From positions 2,694,134 through 2,758,133 of the forward strand of contig NZ_CM001857.1 in assembly GCF_000400505.1 (NCBI RefSeq): a stretch of DNA of 64,000 bases, read 5' to 3'. Positions 28,480-39,408 of the stretch are shown in pieces; positions within the stretch are counted from its first letter, which is position 1; every line of letters begins with the position of its first letter. Made by a program: the position numbers and the translations under genes. The notes under the pieces were generated by a model. It ran no database searches. It was not told the origin of the DNA and saw only the letters and a list, made by a program, of their open reading frames with translations. Source of the DNA: Musicola paradisiaca NCPPB 2511. GTDB taxonomy: Bacteria > Pseudomonadota > Gammaproteobacteria > Enterobacterales > Enterobacteriaceae.

Positions 28480-29052
28480 ATGGCAAGAGCGAATGAAATA
28501 AAACGCGGCATGGCCGTTAGCTACAATGGCAAACTGCTGCTGGTGAAAGATATTGATATTCAAAGCCCCAGCGCGCGCGGCGCCAGTACGCTGTACAAAA
28601 TGCGCTTTTCCGATGTCCGCACCGGTCTGAAAGTCGAAGAGCGTTTCAAGGGGGACGACATTCTGGACACCATCACCCTGACGCGCCGCTCGGTAAACTT
28701 CTCCTATGTGGACGGTGATGAGTACATCTTTATGGATGACGAAGACTACACGCCGTACACCTTCAAAAAAGAGCAGATCGAAGACGAACTGCTGTTTATG
28801 CCGGAAGGCGGCATGCCCGGCATGCAGGTGCTGACGATGGAAGGCCAGGTGCTGGCGCTGGAACTGCCGCCGACCGTGGATCTGGAAATCGTCGACACCG
28901 CGCCCGGCATCAAAGGCTCATCCGCCTCCGCCCGTACCAAGCCGGCGACACTGAGCTCTGGGCTGACCATCCAGGTGCCGGAATACCTCAGCGCCGGTGA
29001 GAAAATCCGCGTCCACATCGCTGAGCGCCGTTACATGAGCCGCGCCGACTGA
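28480..29052 (+). CDS. efpL: elongation factor P-like protein
   Basis: Paralogue of elongation factor P (YeiP/EfpL) that helps ribosomes through polyproline and other difficult motifs. The 190 residues give three beta-barrel domains: N-terminal KOW-like (to about 65), OB domain and C-terminal OB domain. The loop at the EF-P Lys34 site reads SPSARGAS, so the tip residue is Arg, the known EfpL feature, and no lysyl modification is expected. Same neighbourhood as E. coli (yeiP next to yeiR and yeiU). Confidence 0.95.
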   Translation: MARANEIKRGMAVSYNGKLLLVKDIDIQSPSARGASTLYKMRFSDVRTGLKVEERFKGDDILDTITLTRRSVNFSYVDGDEYIFMDDEDYTPYTFKKEQIEDELLFMPEGGMPGMQVLTMEGQVLALELPPTVDLEIVDTAPGIKGSSASARTKPATLSSGLTIQVPEYLSAGEKIRVHIAERRYMSRAD

Positions 29053-29115
29053 GTCGCCATATCCTCGCCGCCCGTTATCCGGGCGGTTTTGCCATTAACA
29101 TCGGGAGACAGACTG

Positions 29116-30090
29116 TTGACTAACGTAAACGTAATCACCGGTTTTCTCGGTAGCGGTAAAACCACCACCATCCTCCATCTTTTAGCGCAGAAACCGCAGG
29201 ACGAAGTTTGGGCAGTATTGGTGAATGAATTCGGCGAGATCGGCATTGACGGCGCTCTGTTGGCCGACAGCGGTGCAGTGCTGAAAGAGATCCCCGGCGG
29301 CTGCATGTGCTGCGTCAACGGCCTGCCGATGCAGGTTGGTCTGAACATGCTGTTACAGCAGAAAAAACCGCACCGCCTGCTGATTGAGCCCACCGGGCTC
29401 GGCCACCCGAAGCAGATCCTTTCATTGCTGACTTCCGAGGTCTATCAGCCCTGGCTGACGCTGCAGGCCACGCTATGTCTGCTTGATCCTCGCCAGCTTG
29501 GCGAAAGCCGTTACACCGAGAACGAAAATTTCCGCGATCAGCTCGCAGCGGCGGATATCATTATCGCCAATAAAGAAGACACCTGGCAGACGGCGGATCG
29601 AGATGCGCTAACCGCCTGGTATGCACAGCAGGGGCAGCAGCGTCGGCTGATCACCGCCCGGCAAGGCGTTATCGATATCGCTCTACTGGATGCGGCGCGC
29701 AACAACCACAACGAGTTGCCCGACGGCGCGCACCACCATAGTTCGTTACCGCGACAAGGGTTGGCCGCACTCAAACTGACAGGTCAGGAAAACTGGCGAC
29801 GAGCGTTGAATCAGGGCCAAGGCTATTTCGCCTGCGGCTGGGTTTTCAGCGGCGAAACCGTCTTCGATACCGCGCGACTGCTGGACTGGGTGCGTCTGTC
29901 CCCCGTCAGTCGCGTTAAAGGAGTAATGCGTATTCCCGAAGGTACGCTGGTCGTCAACCGGCAGGGATTCGATCTGCGAATTGAAACCAAGTCGCTGCCC
30001 CCACTCGACAGCCGCATTGAATTGATCAACGAGTCAGAAGCGGAATGGAACACGCTTCAGACACAATTGTTACAGTCTCGTTTAAAATAA
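29116..30090 (+). CDS. yeiR: zinc-binding GTPase YeiR (G3E/CobW family)
   Basis: G3E-family P-loop GTPase of 324 residues, matching E. coli YeiR (ZNG-type), thought to act as a zinc metallochaperone. Walker A GFLGSGKTT near residue 10, the metal-binding CMCC of GGCMCCVN near residue 65, nucleotide-base motif NKED near residue 155 and a His cluster (AHHHSS) near residue 210. The TTG at 29116 has GGGAG at good spacing and gives the family N-terminus; the upstream TTG at 29089 would add unrelated residues. Confidence 0.93.
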   Translation: MTNVNVITGFLGSGKTTTILHLLAQKPQDEVWAVLVNEFGEIGIDGALLADSGAVLKEIPGGCMCCVNGLPMQVGLNMLLQQKKPHRLLIEPTGLGHPKQILSLLTSEVYQPWLTLQATLCLLDPRQLGESRYTENENFRDQLAAADIIIANKEDTWQTADRDALTAWYAQQGQQRRLITARQGVIDIALLDAARNNHNELPDGAHHHSSLPRQGLAALKLTGQENWRRALNQGQGYFACGWVFSGETVFDTARLLDWVRLSPVSRVKGVMRIPEGTLVVNRQGFDLRIETKSLPPLDSRIELINESEAEWNTLQTQLLQSRLK

Positions 30091-30139
30091 GCCGTGTACG
30101 CTATCCGTCTGGATATCATTGACAAGAGTTTTTTAATAT

Positions 30140-30844
30140 ATGTCAAAAGGCAATGTACTGTTTATTTTATGCTGCAACATTCTGGGTTTTGCGCTGTTTT
30201 TCTCCTGGTATCTCTCCGGGCAGGGAGGCTTCTGGTTTGAGATAGACAAGCGCCTCTTCTTCTATTTCAACCAGCACCTGGCCTCGTCCGCCGCCTTTCT
30301 GCAACTGGTGGCTATTACGAACAATCGAGTATTTGACGCTTGTGCGCTACTGGCGATGGGGTTGCTCTACCTGCATTATTATCTGCCGGCGGATCATGCC
30401 GGGCGCCGACGTATGCTGCTGATCGGCGTCATCATGCTGTTGACTGCGGTGGTGCTTAATCAATTGGGTCATCTGATTCCGGTACAACACGGCAGCCCCA
30501 CCCTCTATTTCACCGATATCAACCGCGTCAGCGATTTGACCGGCGTTCCGACCAAAGATGCATCCAGCGACAGTTTTCCCGGTGATCACGGCATGATGTT
30601 GATGGTTTTTGCCGCGTTTATGTGGCGTTACTTTGGTCTGTCCGCATTCATCGGCGGCCTGGCGATTACCCTGATCTTCGCAACGCCACGGGTCATGATT
30701 GGCGCCCACTGGTTTACGGATATCGCCGTGGGTTCGCTGTCCGTGGTACTGGTGGGGCTCAGCGGGTGGTTGCTGACGCCAGCCAGCGACCGGCTTCTCG
30801 CCCTGTTCGAGCGCCGCCTGCCCGGTCAAAGCGCGCCCCGCTAA
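30140..30844 (+). CDS. lpxT: Kdo2-lipid A phosphotransferase LpxT
   Basis: Inner-membrane PAP2-family enzyme that moves a phosphate from undecaprenyl diphosphate to lipid A at the 1 position. The 234 residues have about six membrane segments; the phosphatase motifs are seen as SFPGDHG near residue 150 and GAHWFTDI near residue 193, with a less conserved first motif. Closely resembles E. coli LpxT (YeiU) and has the same neighbour yeiR. More negative lipid A affects polymyxin sensitivity. Confidence 0.93.
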   Translation: MSKGNVLFILCCNILGFALFFSWYLSGQGGFWFEIDKRLFFYFNQHLASSAAFLQLVAITNNRVFDACALLAMGLLYLHYYLPADHAGRRRMLLIGVIMLLTAVVLNQLGHLIPVQHGSPTLYFTDINRVSDLTGVPTKDASSDSFPGDHGMMLMVFAAFMWRYFGLSAFIGGLAITLIFATPRVMIGAHWFTDIAVGSLSVVLVGLSGWLLTPASDRLLALFERRLPGQSAPR

Positions 30845-31072
30845 ACTACCGACGAGACTCACGCCGCCGACAGACTATCCTTCCTGTGTCGTCGGCGGAT
30901 GACTTTCCCTGAACGCATTATTGGTGTTTTTTCGCGCTAAATTACTGTCCAGAAGGTTCCATACAGTTTTTTATGTCGTTCTGATGAAATATTTCATCAC
31001 GAAATCATATAAATAAAAAAGGCAAAAAAACTCGCAATCTGTTTTTCATTACTGTAGGCTCACCCAAGTCCG

Positions 31073-31158
31073 CTATTTATAGGGGTCATCCGACCAGTAG
31101 CAGAAAATATTGTGCGGCGTTGCACAGTTTAGTCGACGAATAATTGTCCTATAAATAG
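31073..31158. repeat. 11-bp inverted repeat in the lpxT-mepS gap
   Basis: CTATTTATAGG at 31073-31083 and its exact complement CCTATAAATAG at 31148-31158, 64 bases apart. The surrounding 400-base gap (30845-31248) has no gene and must hold the mepS promoter and leader. Confidence 0.6.
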
Positions 31159-31248
31159 TAGTGCTTTAGTCTGACCTTCGTTTTTCGTTTGGTAATAACA
31201 CATAGCGATCATCCCGATCGTTAAGGACAGCAAGGGAATATAAGAATA

Positions 31249-31824
31249 ATGGTCAAATCTCAACCGATTCTGAGATATATCTGGCGGGCAGTGCCTGCCG
31301 TCGCGGTAGCAGTTATGTTATCCGCATGTACAACTAATACAGCACTCAACAATCAAACTGATAGGCATGTGGTTACTGGTGGTGACCCTTCACTACAAGC
31401 CTCTCAGGATGAATTCGAAGCGATGGTTCGCAATGTTGAAGTGAAGTCCAAATTGCTCGAGCAATATTCCAGCTGGAAAGGTGTTCGTTACCGGCTTGGC
31501 GGCGATAGCAGAAAAGGTATTGATTGCTCAGGCTTCGTTCAACGTACCTTCCGCGAACAATTCGGTATGGATTTACCCCGCTCAAGCTATGAACAGCAGG
31601 ATATCGGCGAAAAAATCCAACGCGGTAAGCTGCGCGCCGGTGATCTCGTAGTGTTCCATGCCGGTTCAACCGGTCGTCATATGGGTATCTACCTCGGCAA
31701 TCAGCAATTTGTTCATGCCTCCACCAGCATTGGCGTCACTATCTCCAGCATGGATGAAGGCTACTGGAAAAACCGTTACCTTGAGGCACGTCGCGTCCTG
31801 AAACCGGCAACGCCCCACAGCTGA
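31249..31824 (+). CDS. mepS: murein DD-endopeptidase MepS (lipoprotein)
   Basis: Outer-membrane lipoprotein hydrolase that cuts D-Ala-mDAP crosslinks to let the wall expand. The 191 residues start with a lipoprotein signal (lipobox LSAC, Cys27), then an NlpC/P60 domain with the catalytic Cys93 (IDCSGF), His144 (GRHMGIYL) and His156 (VHAST). Matches E. coli MepS (Spr), whose level is set by NlpI-Prc proteolysis. Long AT-rich leader upstream; terminator downstream. Confidence 0.96.
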   Translation: MVKSQPILRYIWRAVPAVAVAVMLSACTTNTALNNQTDRHVVTGGDPSLQASQDEFEAMVRNVEVKSKLLEQYSSWKGVRYRLGGDSRKGIDCSGFVQRTFREQFGMDLPRSSYEQQDIGEKIQRGKLRAGDLVVFHAGSTGRHMGIYLGNQQFVHASTSIGVTISSMDEGYWKNRYLEARRVLKPATPHS

Positions 31825-31868
31825 TTCCTCTGCATCCTTTGTTGTTCATACCAAACGAAAATGAATAA

Positions 31869-31898
31869 AACGCCGCTCGTCAGACAGCGGCGTTTTTT
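31869..31898 (+). terminator. terminator after mepS
   Basis: CGCCGCT / AGCGGCG stem with an 8-base loop followed by six T; A-rich on the left as well. Confidence 0.9.
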
Positions 31899-32120
31899 AT
31901 GTTCGGTATTGACCGGGCAGATCCACGCGGTACGCGGATTATCTGTAGGCCCATGCTCATTTTCATGATAAAACAGACTCCGCGCATCAACGCTGATTGT
32001 CTGTAATATCAGAGACTTCAGGCCATGCCATTCCCTTCGGCAGGATAGCTGGCTTGTATAAAGACGGCGGACTTATCGGCGCTATCGGTCAATATCCGAC
32101 ATCAGGAGTTTGTCATTTCG

Positions 32121-33932
32121 ATGCTAAAACCTATTGTTACCGCTCTTCTGCTTACCGCCGGTTCCTGGATGGCGCACGCAACCCCTACCACACTGCAAGC
32201 ATTTGCTTTTACCACGCTGGGGACGCCCAAATACAATAGCCAATTCACCCATTACGATTACGTCAACCCCAATGCGCCCAAAGGAGGAAGCATCACCCTT
32301 AGCGCACCGGGCACCTTCGACAACTTCAACCGCTATGCACAGCGAGGGTTGGCGGCGGTCAGAACAGAAAATCTCTATGATTCGCTATATGTCAGCTCGG
32401 AGGATGAAGCCGGCAGTTACTATCCGCTGATTGCACTGAACGCCAGCTATGCCAGCGACTTCAGCTGGATTGAAATCGCCATAAATCCGCAGGCGCGTTT
32501 TCACGACGGCAACCCCGTCACTGCGGCTGATGTCGTGTTCACCTTCAATATGTTCATGACGCAGGGCGTACCGCAGTTCCGTGTGTATTACAAAGGCACT
32601 GAAGCCAAAGCCAGCGGCCCCCTTACAGTACGGTTCAGCTTTGCCGAACCCGATAAGGAAAAAATGCTGGGGCTGCTGACGCTCCCCATCATGCCGGCGC
32701 AGTTTTGGAAAGATCACAAACTGAGCGATCCGCTTTCCGCACCACCGCCGGCAAGCGGCCCTTACCGCATCAGCGATTACAAAACCGGGCAGTATGTTAT
32801 CTACAGCCGGGTTCCCGACTATTGGGCCGCCAACCTGCCGGTCAACAAGGGCCGGTATAATTTCGACCATATTCGCTATGACTACTATCTGGACGACAGC
32901 GTCGCCATGGAAGCATTCAAAGCAGGCGCGTTCGATTTTCGTCTGGAAGGATCCCCTAAACACTGGGCAACCCAGTATGAAGGGGGCAACTTCACTCGCG
33001 GTTACATCGTAAAAAAAGATCTCACTAACCAAGCGGCGCAGGATACACGCTGGCTGGTGTTCAACATTCAACGCCCGCAATTCAGCGATCGCCGGGTACG
33101 TCAGGCGTTGTCGCTCATGTTCGATTTCAACTGGATGAACAAGGCGCTGTTCTTCAACAGCTATCAGCGCGCCAGCAGCTTCTTCCAGAATACCGAGTAT
33201 GCCGCGCAAGGTGTGCCGGATGCCGGGGAACTGAAATGGTTGGCGCCGCTAAAGGACAAGCTGCCACCGGAGGTGTTCGGCCCGGCCTGGCAACCGCCGC
33301 AGTCTGACGGCAGCGGCTATGACCGTAATAACCTACGCCAGGCGCTACAGTTGTTGCAGCAGGCAGGATGGGAACTGCGCGGCGACAAGCTGGTCAACAA
33401 GCAAACCGGCGCGCCGTTCCGCTTTGAGCTCATGTTGTCCACCGCCTCCAATTCGCTGTATGCACTGCCGTTTCAACACAGCCTGCAACGCCTCGGCATT
33501 CAGATGGACATCCGTAGCGTGGATACACCGCAATTTACCAGCCGAATACGCAAACGCGATTACGACATGACGCCCAGGCTGTTTTCGGCGACGCCCTATC
33601 CCAGCTCCGATTTGGCGATTCTCTGGAGCTCGGCCTATATCAACTCCAGCTATAATGCGCCGGGTGTTCAGGATCCGGCCATCGACCGTTTGATTGACGA
33701 CATTGTTCGCCATCAGGGCGATAAAACAGCCCTGCTGCCGTTAGGGCGGGCGCTGGATCGGGTATTGACCTGGAATCAATTCATGATCCCGCTGTGGTTC
33801 ACCAATCACGATCGCTTTGCCTACTGGAATAAATTTGCTATGCCGGCACAGCGCCCGGCTTACACGCTGGGATTCGATAGCTGGTGGTACGACGCCGATA
33901 AGGCCGCCACACTACCGGCGACGCGCCGATAA
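32121..33932 (+). CDS. yejA: periplasmic oligopeptide-binding protein YejA
   Basis: Solute-binding protein of the YejABEF importer, which takes up peptides and lets in the antibiotic microcin C. The 603 residues begin with a signal peptide cleaved near MAHA, followed by the SBP family 5 fold (FDNFNRYAQRG, HDGNPVTAADVVFTF near residue 130). First gene of yejABEF, nine bases before yejB. Longer family-5 binding proteins such as this bind N-formylated peptides. Confidence 0.95.
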   Translation: MLKPIVTALLLTAGSWMAHATPTTLQAFAFTTLGTPKYNSQFTHYDYVNPNAPKGGSITLSAPGTFDNFNRYAQRGLAAVRTENLYDSLYVSSEDEAGSYYPLIALNASYASDFSWIEIAINPQARFHDGNPVTAADVVFTFNMFMTQGVPQFRVYYKGTEAKASGPLTVRFSFAEPDKEKMLGLLTLPIMPAQFWKDHKLSDPLSAPPPASGPYRISDYKTGQYVIYSRVPDYWAANLPVNKGRYNFDHIRYDYYLDDSVAMEAFKAGAFDFRLEGSPKHWATQYEGGNFTRGYIVKKDLTNQAAQDTRWLVFNIQRPQFSDRRVRQALSLMFDFNWMNKALFFNSYQRASSFFQNTEYAAQGVPDAGELKWLAPLKDKLPPEVFGPAWQPPQSDGSGYDRNNLRQALQLLQQAGWELRGDKLVNKQTGAPFRFELMLSTASNSLYALPFQHSLQRLGIQMDIRSVDTPQFTSRIRKRDYDMTPRLFSATPYPSSDLAILWSSAYINSSYNAPGVQDPAIDRLIDDIVRHQGDKTALLPLGRALDRVLTWNQFMIPLWFTNHDRFAYWNKFAMPAQRPAYTLGFDSWWYDADKAATLPATRR

Positions 33933-33941
33933 GGAGTCAAT

Positions 33942-35036
33942 GTGGGTACTTATCTGTTACGCCGACTGTTGCTGGTGATCCCTACACTGTGGGCCATCAT
34001 CACCATCAATTTCTTCATTGTGCAAATCGCGCCGGGCGGGCCGGTGGATCAGGCGATTGCCGCTATCGAAATGGGCCAGGGCAGCGGTTTTGGTACCGGT
34101 GGCGCAGGTGGCGGCATGGTGAAAATGCCGGGCGGCGGCATTCCTTCGGTGGAAAACACCTACCGCGGCGCCCGCGGCCTCGACCCGGAAGTTATCGCCG
34201 AGATCACTAAACGCTACGGTTTCGACAAACCGCTCCACGAACGTTACTTCACGCTCGTGTGGAACTATATCCGTTTCGATTTCGGCGACAGTCTGTTCCG
34301 CGGCGCGTCAGTCGTGTCGCTGATCAAAAGCAGCATGCCGGTATCGATCACGCTCGGTCTGTGGAGTACGTTGATTATTTATCTGATCTCCATCCCGCTG
34401 GGCATCCGCAAAGCCGTCCGCAACGGTACGCCGTTCGATATCTGGAGCAGCGTGGTAATTGCACTGGGTAACGCCATTCCCTCATTCCTGATAGCCATAT
34501 TGTTGATCGTGATGTTCGCCGGGGGCAGCTATCTGGATTGGTTTCCACTGCGCGGCCTGGTTTCTCCCCAGTTCGACAATCTCCCCTGGTACGGCAAAAT
34601 CACCGACTACTTATGGCATATCACGCTACCGGTGCTGGCAACGGTGATCGGCGGTTTCGCCACACTGACTTTGCTGACCAAAAATGCGTTTATGGACGAG
34701 ATCCGTAAACAATACGTCGTCACCGCCCGCGCTAAAGGGCTGGATGAACAACGCATCCTGTATCGGCACGTATTTCGCAACGCCATGCTGCTGGTCATCG
34801 CCGGTTTCCCCGCCACCTTCATCAGCATGTTTTTTACCGGTTCGGTACTGATCGAAGTGATGTTTTCGCTTAACGGCCTCGGGTTACTGGGTTACGACGC
34901 CACCCTGCAACGCGACTACCCGGTGATGTTCGGCACACTGTATATCTTTACCCTCATCGGTCTGCTGCTGAACATCATCAGCGATATGACCTACACGCTG
35001 GTAGACCCGCGTATCGACTTCGAGGATCGCCAATGA
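33942..35036 (+). CDS. yejB: peptide ABC transporter permease YejB
   Basis: Inner-membrane permease of YejABEF: 364 residues, six membrane segments, with a long periplasmic loop carrying a glycine-rich stretch ([20 protein letters not shown] near residue 45) that is a known feature of YejB. DppB-like permease motif [21 protein letters not shown] near residue 262 in shortened form contacts the ATPase. GTG start, and its stop overlaps the yejE start (ATGA). Confidence 0.95.
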   Translation: MGTYLLRRLLLVIPTLWAIITINFFIVQIAPGGPVDQAIAAIEMGQGSGFGTGGAGGGMVKMPGGGIPSVENTYRGARGLDPEVIAEITKRYGFDKPLHERYFTLVWNYIRFDFGDSLFRGASVVSLIKSSMPVSITLGLWSTLIIYLISIPLGIRKAVRNGTPFDIWSSVVIALGNAIPSFLIAILLIVMFAGGSYLDWFPLRGLVSPQFDNLPWYGKITDYLWHITLPVLATVIGGFATLTLLTKNAFMDEIRKQYVVTARAKGLDEQRILYRHVFRNAMLLVIAGFPATFISMFFTGSVLIEVMFSLNGLGLLGYDATLQRDYPVMFGTLYIFTLIGLLLNIISDMTYTLVDPRIDFEDRQ

Positions 35037-36058
35037 GTCGTTTAAGCCCCATCAATCAGGCTCGCTGGGCGCGTTTTCGCGCCAACCAGCGCGGCTACTG
35101 GTCGCTCTGGATTTTTCTGGCGGTCTTCATCACCACCTTGTTTTCCGAGTTTATCGCGAACGACAAGCCGCTGTTGGTACGCTATGACCAGCAGTTCTAC
35201 GTCCCGGTATTGATGAATTACAGCGAAACCACCTTTGGCGGCGAGCTCTCTACGCCGGCGGACTACCGCGATCCGTATCTGGCCTCCCGCATTGAACAAC
35301 ACGGTTGGGCGCTATGGCCGCTGGTGCGCTACCACTACCGCACCATTAACTACGCCGCCGACCTGACCTTCCCTTCGCCGCCGTCGCGCCAAAATCTGCT
35401 GGGTACCGATAGCCAGGGGCGCGACGTACTGGCGCAGGTGTTGTACGGATTTCGAATTTCCATGTTGTTCGGTCTGGCCCTGACCTTGGCGTCCAGCCTG
35501 TTCGGCATCGTGGCCGGCGCGACGCAAGGCTATTATGGCGGCCGTCTGGATCTGTGGGGCCAACGTTTCATCGAAGTCTGGTCCGGCATGCCGACGCTGT
35601 TTCTGATTATCCTGCTCTCCAGCGTGATCCAGCCCAATTTCTGGTGGTTGCTGGGGATCACGGTATTGTTCGGTTGGATGCAACTGGTCAGCGTCGTGCG
35701 CGCCGAATTTTTACGCACCCGCAATTTCGACTATATCCGGGCGGCGCAGGCGATGGGCGTCAGCGACCGGGCCATCATGTTCCGCTGCATGCTGCCCAAT
35801 GCGATGGTGGCGACGCTCACCTATCTGCCGTTTATCCTCTGCGCCTCCATCACTACCCTGACTTCGCTTGATTTTCTGGGGTTCGGCTTACCGCTGGGAT
35901 CCGCGTCGTTGGGCGGCCTGCTGCTGGAAGGGAAAAACAACCTACAGGCGCCCTGGCTGGGCATTACGGTCTTTCTGGTGCTGGCGATCGTGCTGTCCCT
36001 GCTCATTTTCATCGGCGAAGCGGTACGCGACGCCTTCGACCCAGGCAAGGTGCATTAA
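35033..36058 (+). CDS. yejE: peptide ABC transporter permease YejE
   Basis: Second permease of YejABEF, DppC-like, 341 residues with an N-terminal membrane segment, a large periplasmic region (about 45-135) and five more segments. The coupling motif is [18 protein letters not shown] near residue 238, preceded by [12 protein letters not shown] near residue 123. Overlaps yejB and is one base ahead of yejF. Confidence 0.95.
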   Translation: MSRLSPINQARWARFRANQRGYWSLWIFLAVFITTLFSEFIANDKPLLVRYDQQFYVPVLMNYSETTFGGELSTPADYRDPYLASRIEQHGWALWPLVRYHYRTINYAADLTFPSPPSRQNLLGTDSQGRDVLAQVLYGFRISMLFGLALTLASSLFGIVAGATQGYYGGRLDLWGQRFIEVWSGMPTLFLIILLSSVIQPNFWWLLGITVLFGWMQLVSVVRAEFLRTRNFDYIRAAQAMGVSDRAIMFRCMLPNAMVATLTYLPFILCASITTLTSLDFLGFGLPLGSASLGGLLLEGKNNLQAPWLGITVFLVLAIVLSLLIFIGEAVRDAFDPGKVH

Positions 36059-36059
36059 T

Positions 36060-37652
36060 ATGAGCACTCCATTACTCGATATTCGCGAACTCAGCGTCGC
36101 ATTTCGCAACGGCGGGCAGGAACGTCAGGTGGTCGATCGGGTGTCACTCGCGGTTCACGCCGGTGAAACGCTGGCGCTGGTGGGGGAATCCGGCTCCGGC
36201 AAAAGCGTCACCGCGCTGTCGGTACTGCGGTTGTTGCCCTCCCCGCCCGTGGTCTATCCCCATGGCGATATTCTGTTCGAAGGCGAATCGTTGCTATACG
36301 CCGACGAACCACGGTTACGTCACATCCGCGGCAACCGCATCGCCATGATTTTTCAGGAACCGATGGTGTCGCTCAACCCACTGCACAATGTTGAGAAACA
36401 GCTGGCTGAAGTGTTGTCGCTGCATCGCGGCATGTCTCGCGAAGCGGCGCGCAGTGAAATTGTTACCTGTCTGGAGCGTGTCGGTATTCGGCAGGCGCGT
36501 ACCCGGTTGAAGGATTTTCCTCACCAGCTTTCCGGCGGCGAACGTCAGCGCGTAATGATCGCCATGGCGCTGCTGACGCAGCCCGATTTGTTGATTGCTG
36601 ACGAGCCGACTACCGCGCTGGATGTCACCGTGCAGGCACAAATTCTGGCCCTGCTTAAAGAACTACGACAAGAACTGGGCATGAGCTTGCTGTTCATTAC
36701 CCATAATCTGAACATCGTGCGCCGTCTGGCGGACAACGTCGCCGTGATGCAAACCGGGCAGTGCGTGGAGCAGAACCAGACGACGGCGCTGTTTGCCACG
36801 CCGCAACATCGTTATACCCGGCAACTGTTGGATGCGGAACCCCGTGGCCTACCGTTACCGTTGAACAACGACGATACGCCACTGCTGGAGGTTCGCAAGC
36901 TAGAGGTCGGCTTCCCGATCAAACGCGGGTTACTACGGCGTACCGTCGCAGAAAAAACGGTGGTCAAAACGTTGGGTTTCAGCCTGCGGCGCGGCGAAAG
37001 CCTGGGGCTGGTGGGCGAATCCGGTTCAGGCAAAAGCACTACGGGTCTGGCCCTCTTGCGCCTGCTCAATAGCCGCGGCGAGATCTGGTTCGACGGACAA
37101 CCGCTGCACACCTTCAACCGCCAGCAGATGCTGCCCTTCCGCCGCAGAATCCAGGTGGTCTTTCAGGATCCGAATTCCTCACTCAATCCGCGTCTGAATG
37201 TCGAGCAGCTGATTGCCGAGGGGTTGCGAGTACATCACGCGCTGACGCCGCAACAGCAGCAGGCCCGCGTCATTCAGGCAATGCAGGAAGTGGGGCTCGA
37301 CCCGGAGAGCCGTCATCGTTATCCATCGGAGTTTTCCGGCGGGCAGCGCCAGCGCATTGCCATCGCCAGAGCGCTGATCCTGCAACCGGAATTGCTGATT
37401 CTGGATGAGCCGACCTCGTCGTTGGATCGCACCGTGCAGGCGCAGATTTTGTCGCTGCTCAAGCAACTGCAACAGACACACCATCTGGCTTATCTGTTTA
37501 TCAGCCACGATCTACAGGTGGTGCGTTCGCTGTGTCATCAGGTCATTGTGCTGCGTCAGGGTGAGGTCGTGGAACAGGGTGATTGCCAGCACATCTTTAA
37601 TCATCCCGGCAATGACTATACCCGTCAGTTGCTATCGCAGATCGACGGCTAA
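36060..37652 (+). CDS. yejF: peptide ABC transporter ATPase YejF
   Basis: Energy-coupling subunit of YejABEF with two ATPase domains in one chain, 530 residues. Domain 1: Walker [12 protein letters not shown] near residue 42, LSGGERQR, Walker [11 protein letters not shown]; domain 2: [11 protein letters not shown] near residue 318, [21 protein letters not shown] at 36060 directly follows yejE. In E. coli yejG comes next; here the island separates them. Confidence 0.96.
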   Translation: MSTPLLDIRELSVAFRNGGQERQVVDRVSLAVHAGETLALVGESGSGKSVTALSVLRLLPSPPVVYPHGDILFEGESLLYADEPRLRHIRGNRIAMIFQEPMVSLNPLHNVEKQLAEVLSLHRGMSREAARSEIVTCLERVGIRQARTRLKDFPHQLSGGERQRVMIAMALLTQPDLLIADEPTTALDVTVQAQILALLKELRQELGMSLLFITHNLNIVRRLADNVAVMQTGQCVEQNQTTALFATPQHRYTRQLLDAEPRGLPLPLNNDDTPLLEVRKLEVGFPIKRGLLRRTVAEKTVVKTLGFSLRRGESLGLVGESGSGKSTTGLALLRLLNSRGEIWFDGQPLHTFNRQQMLPFRRRIQVVFQDPNSSLNPRLNVEQLIAEGLRVHHALTPQQQQARVIQAMQEVGLDPESRHRYPSEFSGGQRQRIAIARALILQPELLILDEPTSSLDRTVQAQILSLLKQLQQTHHLAYLFISHDLQVVRSLCHQVIVLRQGEVVEQGDCQHIFNHPGNDYTRQLLSQIDG

Positions 37653-38200
37653 ACACCGGACGATGGACAGATGCCGGTGCGTCCTGCCCCGAATACGGCG
37701 CAATGCCTCGGGAACGGGGTGGATGATTCAGGACAGCAGTAGCCGCTGATCAGGCATCACGCCGTACCGGGTAAAAACGAGGAATTGCGGATAGCGGGTC
37801 TTCGAACATCATGAGTATTGGCATGTCCGAACACGCATTGGGAAAACGGCGACAAAAAATGGCCGGTGTCAAGCCTTCCGTACAAATCACACGAGGCTTG
37901 AAACCATATACGGGGCAATAGGTTAGCTCTGTTTCGTGCCGCTTGCAGGGGACGCGGCGTTGTGGGCTGGGAGCCACATGAGAGCCTTCGGAAAACAAGC
38001 CGGGTCGCGTTGTGGCGATGCAGATTGCCAAGGGCTGGCAGGCTTGTTCAGTCATCTTAGCCCATTCCCTCGCAGCTCATCCAGAATGAAGAACGCGCAG
38101 CATCGGGCTGCGCGTTCGAGGGATGGTCAGTATGGTTCCAGTGCATCTTCAGCTTGGCTTCGGTGGCACGGACTTGCTGGCGTTTCCTTTCTTGAATCCC
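37653..38200. other. left edge of island, mostly non-coding
   Basis: About 550 bases between yejF and the IS element. It includes a perfect 11-bp hairpin GAACGCGCAGC / GCTGCGCGTTC at 38090-38116. The island boundary lies somewhere here; I cannot place it exactly. Confidence 0.5.
37750..38055 (-). CDS. possible small hypothetical protein
   Basis: A 101-residue open frame with GAGGGA eleven bases before its ATG. The sequence is Cys- and Arg-rich, has no motif I recognise, and could be non-coding. It sits between yejF and the IS element on the opposite strand. Treat as doubtful. Confidence 0.25.
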   Translation of the reverse strand: MTEQACQPLAICIATTRPGLFSEGSHVAPSPQRRVPCKRHETELTYCPVYGFKPRVICTEGLTPAIFCRRFPNACSDMPILMMFEDPLSAIPRFYPVRRDA

Positions 38201-38263
38201 TGAATCGCCACAGGTTTAACAGACACCTCAGAGTCATTTAAAATGGCTTAAAGAGAGGTGCCC

Positions 38264-38542
38264 ATGAGCGGTAAACGTTATCCTGAAGAGTTTAAAATTG
38301 AAGCGGTCAAACAGGTTGTTGATCGTGGTCATTCTGTTTCCAGTGTTGCAACACGTCTCGATATCACTACCCACAGTCTTTATGCCTGGATAAAGAAGTA
38401 CGGGCCGGACTCTTCCACCAACAAAGAACAGTCAGATGCTCAGGCCGAGATCCGCCGACTCCAGAAGGAGCTGAAGCGGGTTACTGACGAACGGGACATA
38501 TTAAAAAAAGCCGCGGCGTACTTCGCAAAGCTGTCCGACTGA
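38264..38542 (+). CDS. IS3-family OrfA
   Basis: Small DNA-binding protein of the insertion sequence, 92 residues: helix-turn-helix (YPEEFKIEAVKQVVDRG, then SVATRLDITTHSLYAWIKKYG) and a C-terminal leucine-zipper-like coil (QAEIRRLQKELKRVTDER). The ATG at 38264 follows AAGAGAGG; the GTG two codons earlier is less likely. Near its end an A7 run (38503-38509, frame A AAA AAA G) is the expected -1 frameshift site producing the OrfAB transposase. Confidence 0.92.
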   Translation: MSGKRYPEEFKIEAVKQVVDRGHSVSSVATRLDITTHSLYAWIKKYGPDSSTNKEQSDAQAEIRRLQKELKRVTDERDILKKAAAYFAKLSD

Positions 38543-39408
38543 GGTACGCCTTTATCCGTGACAACTCCTGTTATTGGCCTGTTCGTTTGCTCTGTCGGGT
38601 GCTGAATGTTCATCCGAGTGGGTTTCACACCTGGCTTCAGCAGCCGCATTCACCACGGTATCAGACGGATCTCAGACTGACAGGACAAATCAAACAGTTC
38701 TGGCTGGAGTCCGGTTGTGTTTATGGCTATCGCAAGATCCATCTCGATCTGCGAGATAGCGGGCAACATTGCGGGGTTAACCGGGTCTGGCGGCTGATGA
38801 AGAGTGCCGGGATAAAAGCTCAGGTCGGGTATCGAAGCCCACGAGCGCGTAAAGGTGAAGCCAGTATCGTGACACCCAACAGACTCCAGCGGCAGTTCAA
38901 CCCGGAAGCACCGGATGAACGTTGGGTAACGGACATAACTTACATCCGAACCCACGAAGGCTGGCTGTATCTGGCCGTAGTTGTTGACCTGTTCTCGCGC
39001 AAAGTTATCGGCTGGTCAATGCAACCCCGGATGACAAAAGATATTGTCCTGAATGCGCTGCTGATGGCCGTGTGGCGACGTAATCCCCAAAAACAGGTGC
39101 TGGTTTCTGATCAGGGTAGTCAGTACACAAGCCATGAGTGGCAGTCGTTCCTTAAATCACACGGACTGGAGGGCAGTATGAGCCGTCGCGGTAACTGTCA
39201 TGACAACGCGGTTGCAGAAAGCTTTTTCCAGTTGCTGAAACGCGAACGGATAAAGAAAAAGATCTACGGAACGCGGGAAGAAGCCCGCAGCGATATTTTT
39301 GATTACATCGAAATGTTTTATAACAGTAAGCGTCGGCATGGTTCTAGCGATCAGATGTCACCGGCAGAATATGAAAACCAGTATTATCAACGGCTCGGAA
39401 GTGTCTAA
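38506..39408 (+). CDS. IS3-family OrfB transposase (made by -1 frameshift)
   Basis: DDE integrase-fold catalytic part of the transposase. The -1 frame is open from the A7 slip site through RYAFIRDN to the stop at 39408. It contains the HTH_21 segment (GYRKIHLDLRDSGQHCGVNRV) near its start in shortened form and the rve core with the acidic triad: Asp in WVTDITYIRT, Asp in VLVSDQGSQYTS and Glu in DNAVAESFFQLLK. An independent start at 38587 is also possible. All catalytic residues are intact, so the element may be active. Confidence 0.92.
   Translation, partial: KSRGVLRKAVRLRYAFIRDNSCYWPVRLLCRVLNVHPSGFHTWLQQPHSPRYQTDLRLTGQIKQFWLESGCVYGYRKIHLDLRDSGQHCGVNRVWRLMKSAGIKAQVGYRSPRARKGEASIVTPNRLQRQFNPEAPDERWVTDITYIRTHEGWLYLAVVVDLFSRKVIGWSMQPRMTKDIVLNALLMAVWRRNPQKQVLVSDQGSQYTSHEWQSFLKSHGLEGSMSRRGNCHDNAVAESFFQLLKRERIKKKIYGTREEARSDIFDYIEMFYNSKRRHGSSDQMSPAEYENQYYQRLGSV

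Noticed and set aside
31997..32239. 80-residue open frame before yejA
   Set aside because: Overlaps the yejA signal peptide region in another frame and has no ribosome-binding site.
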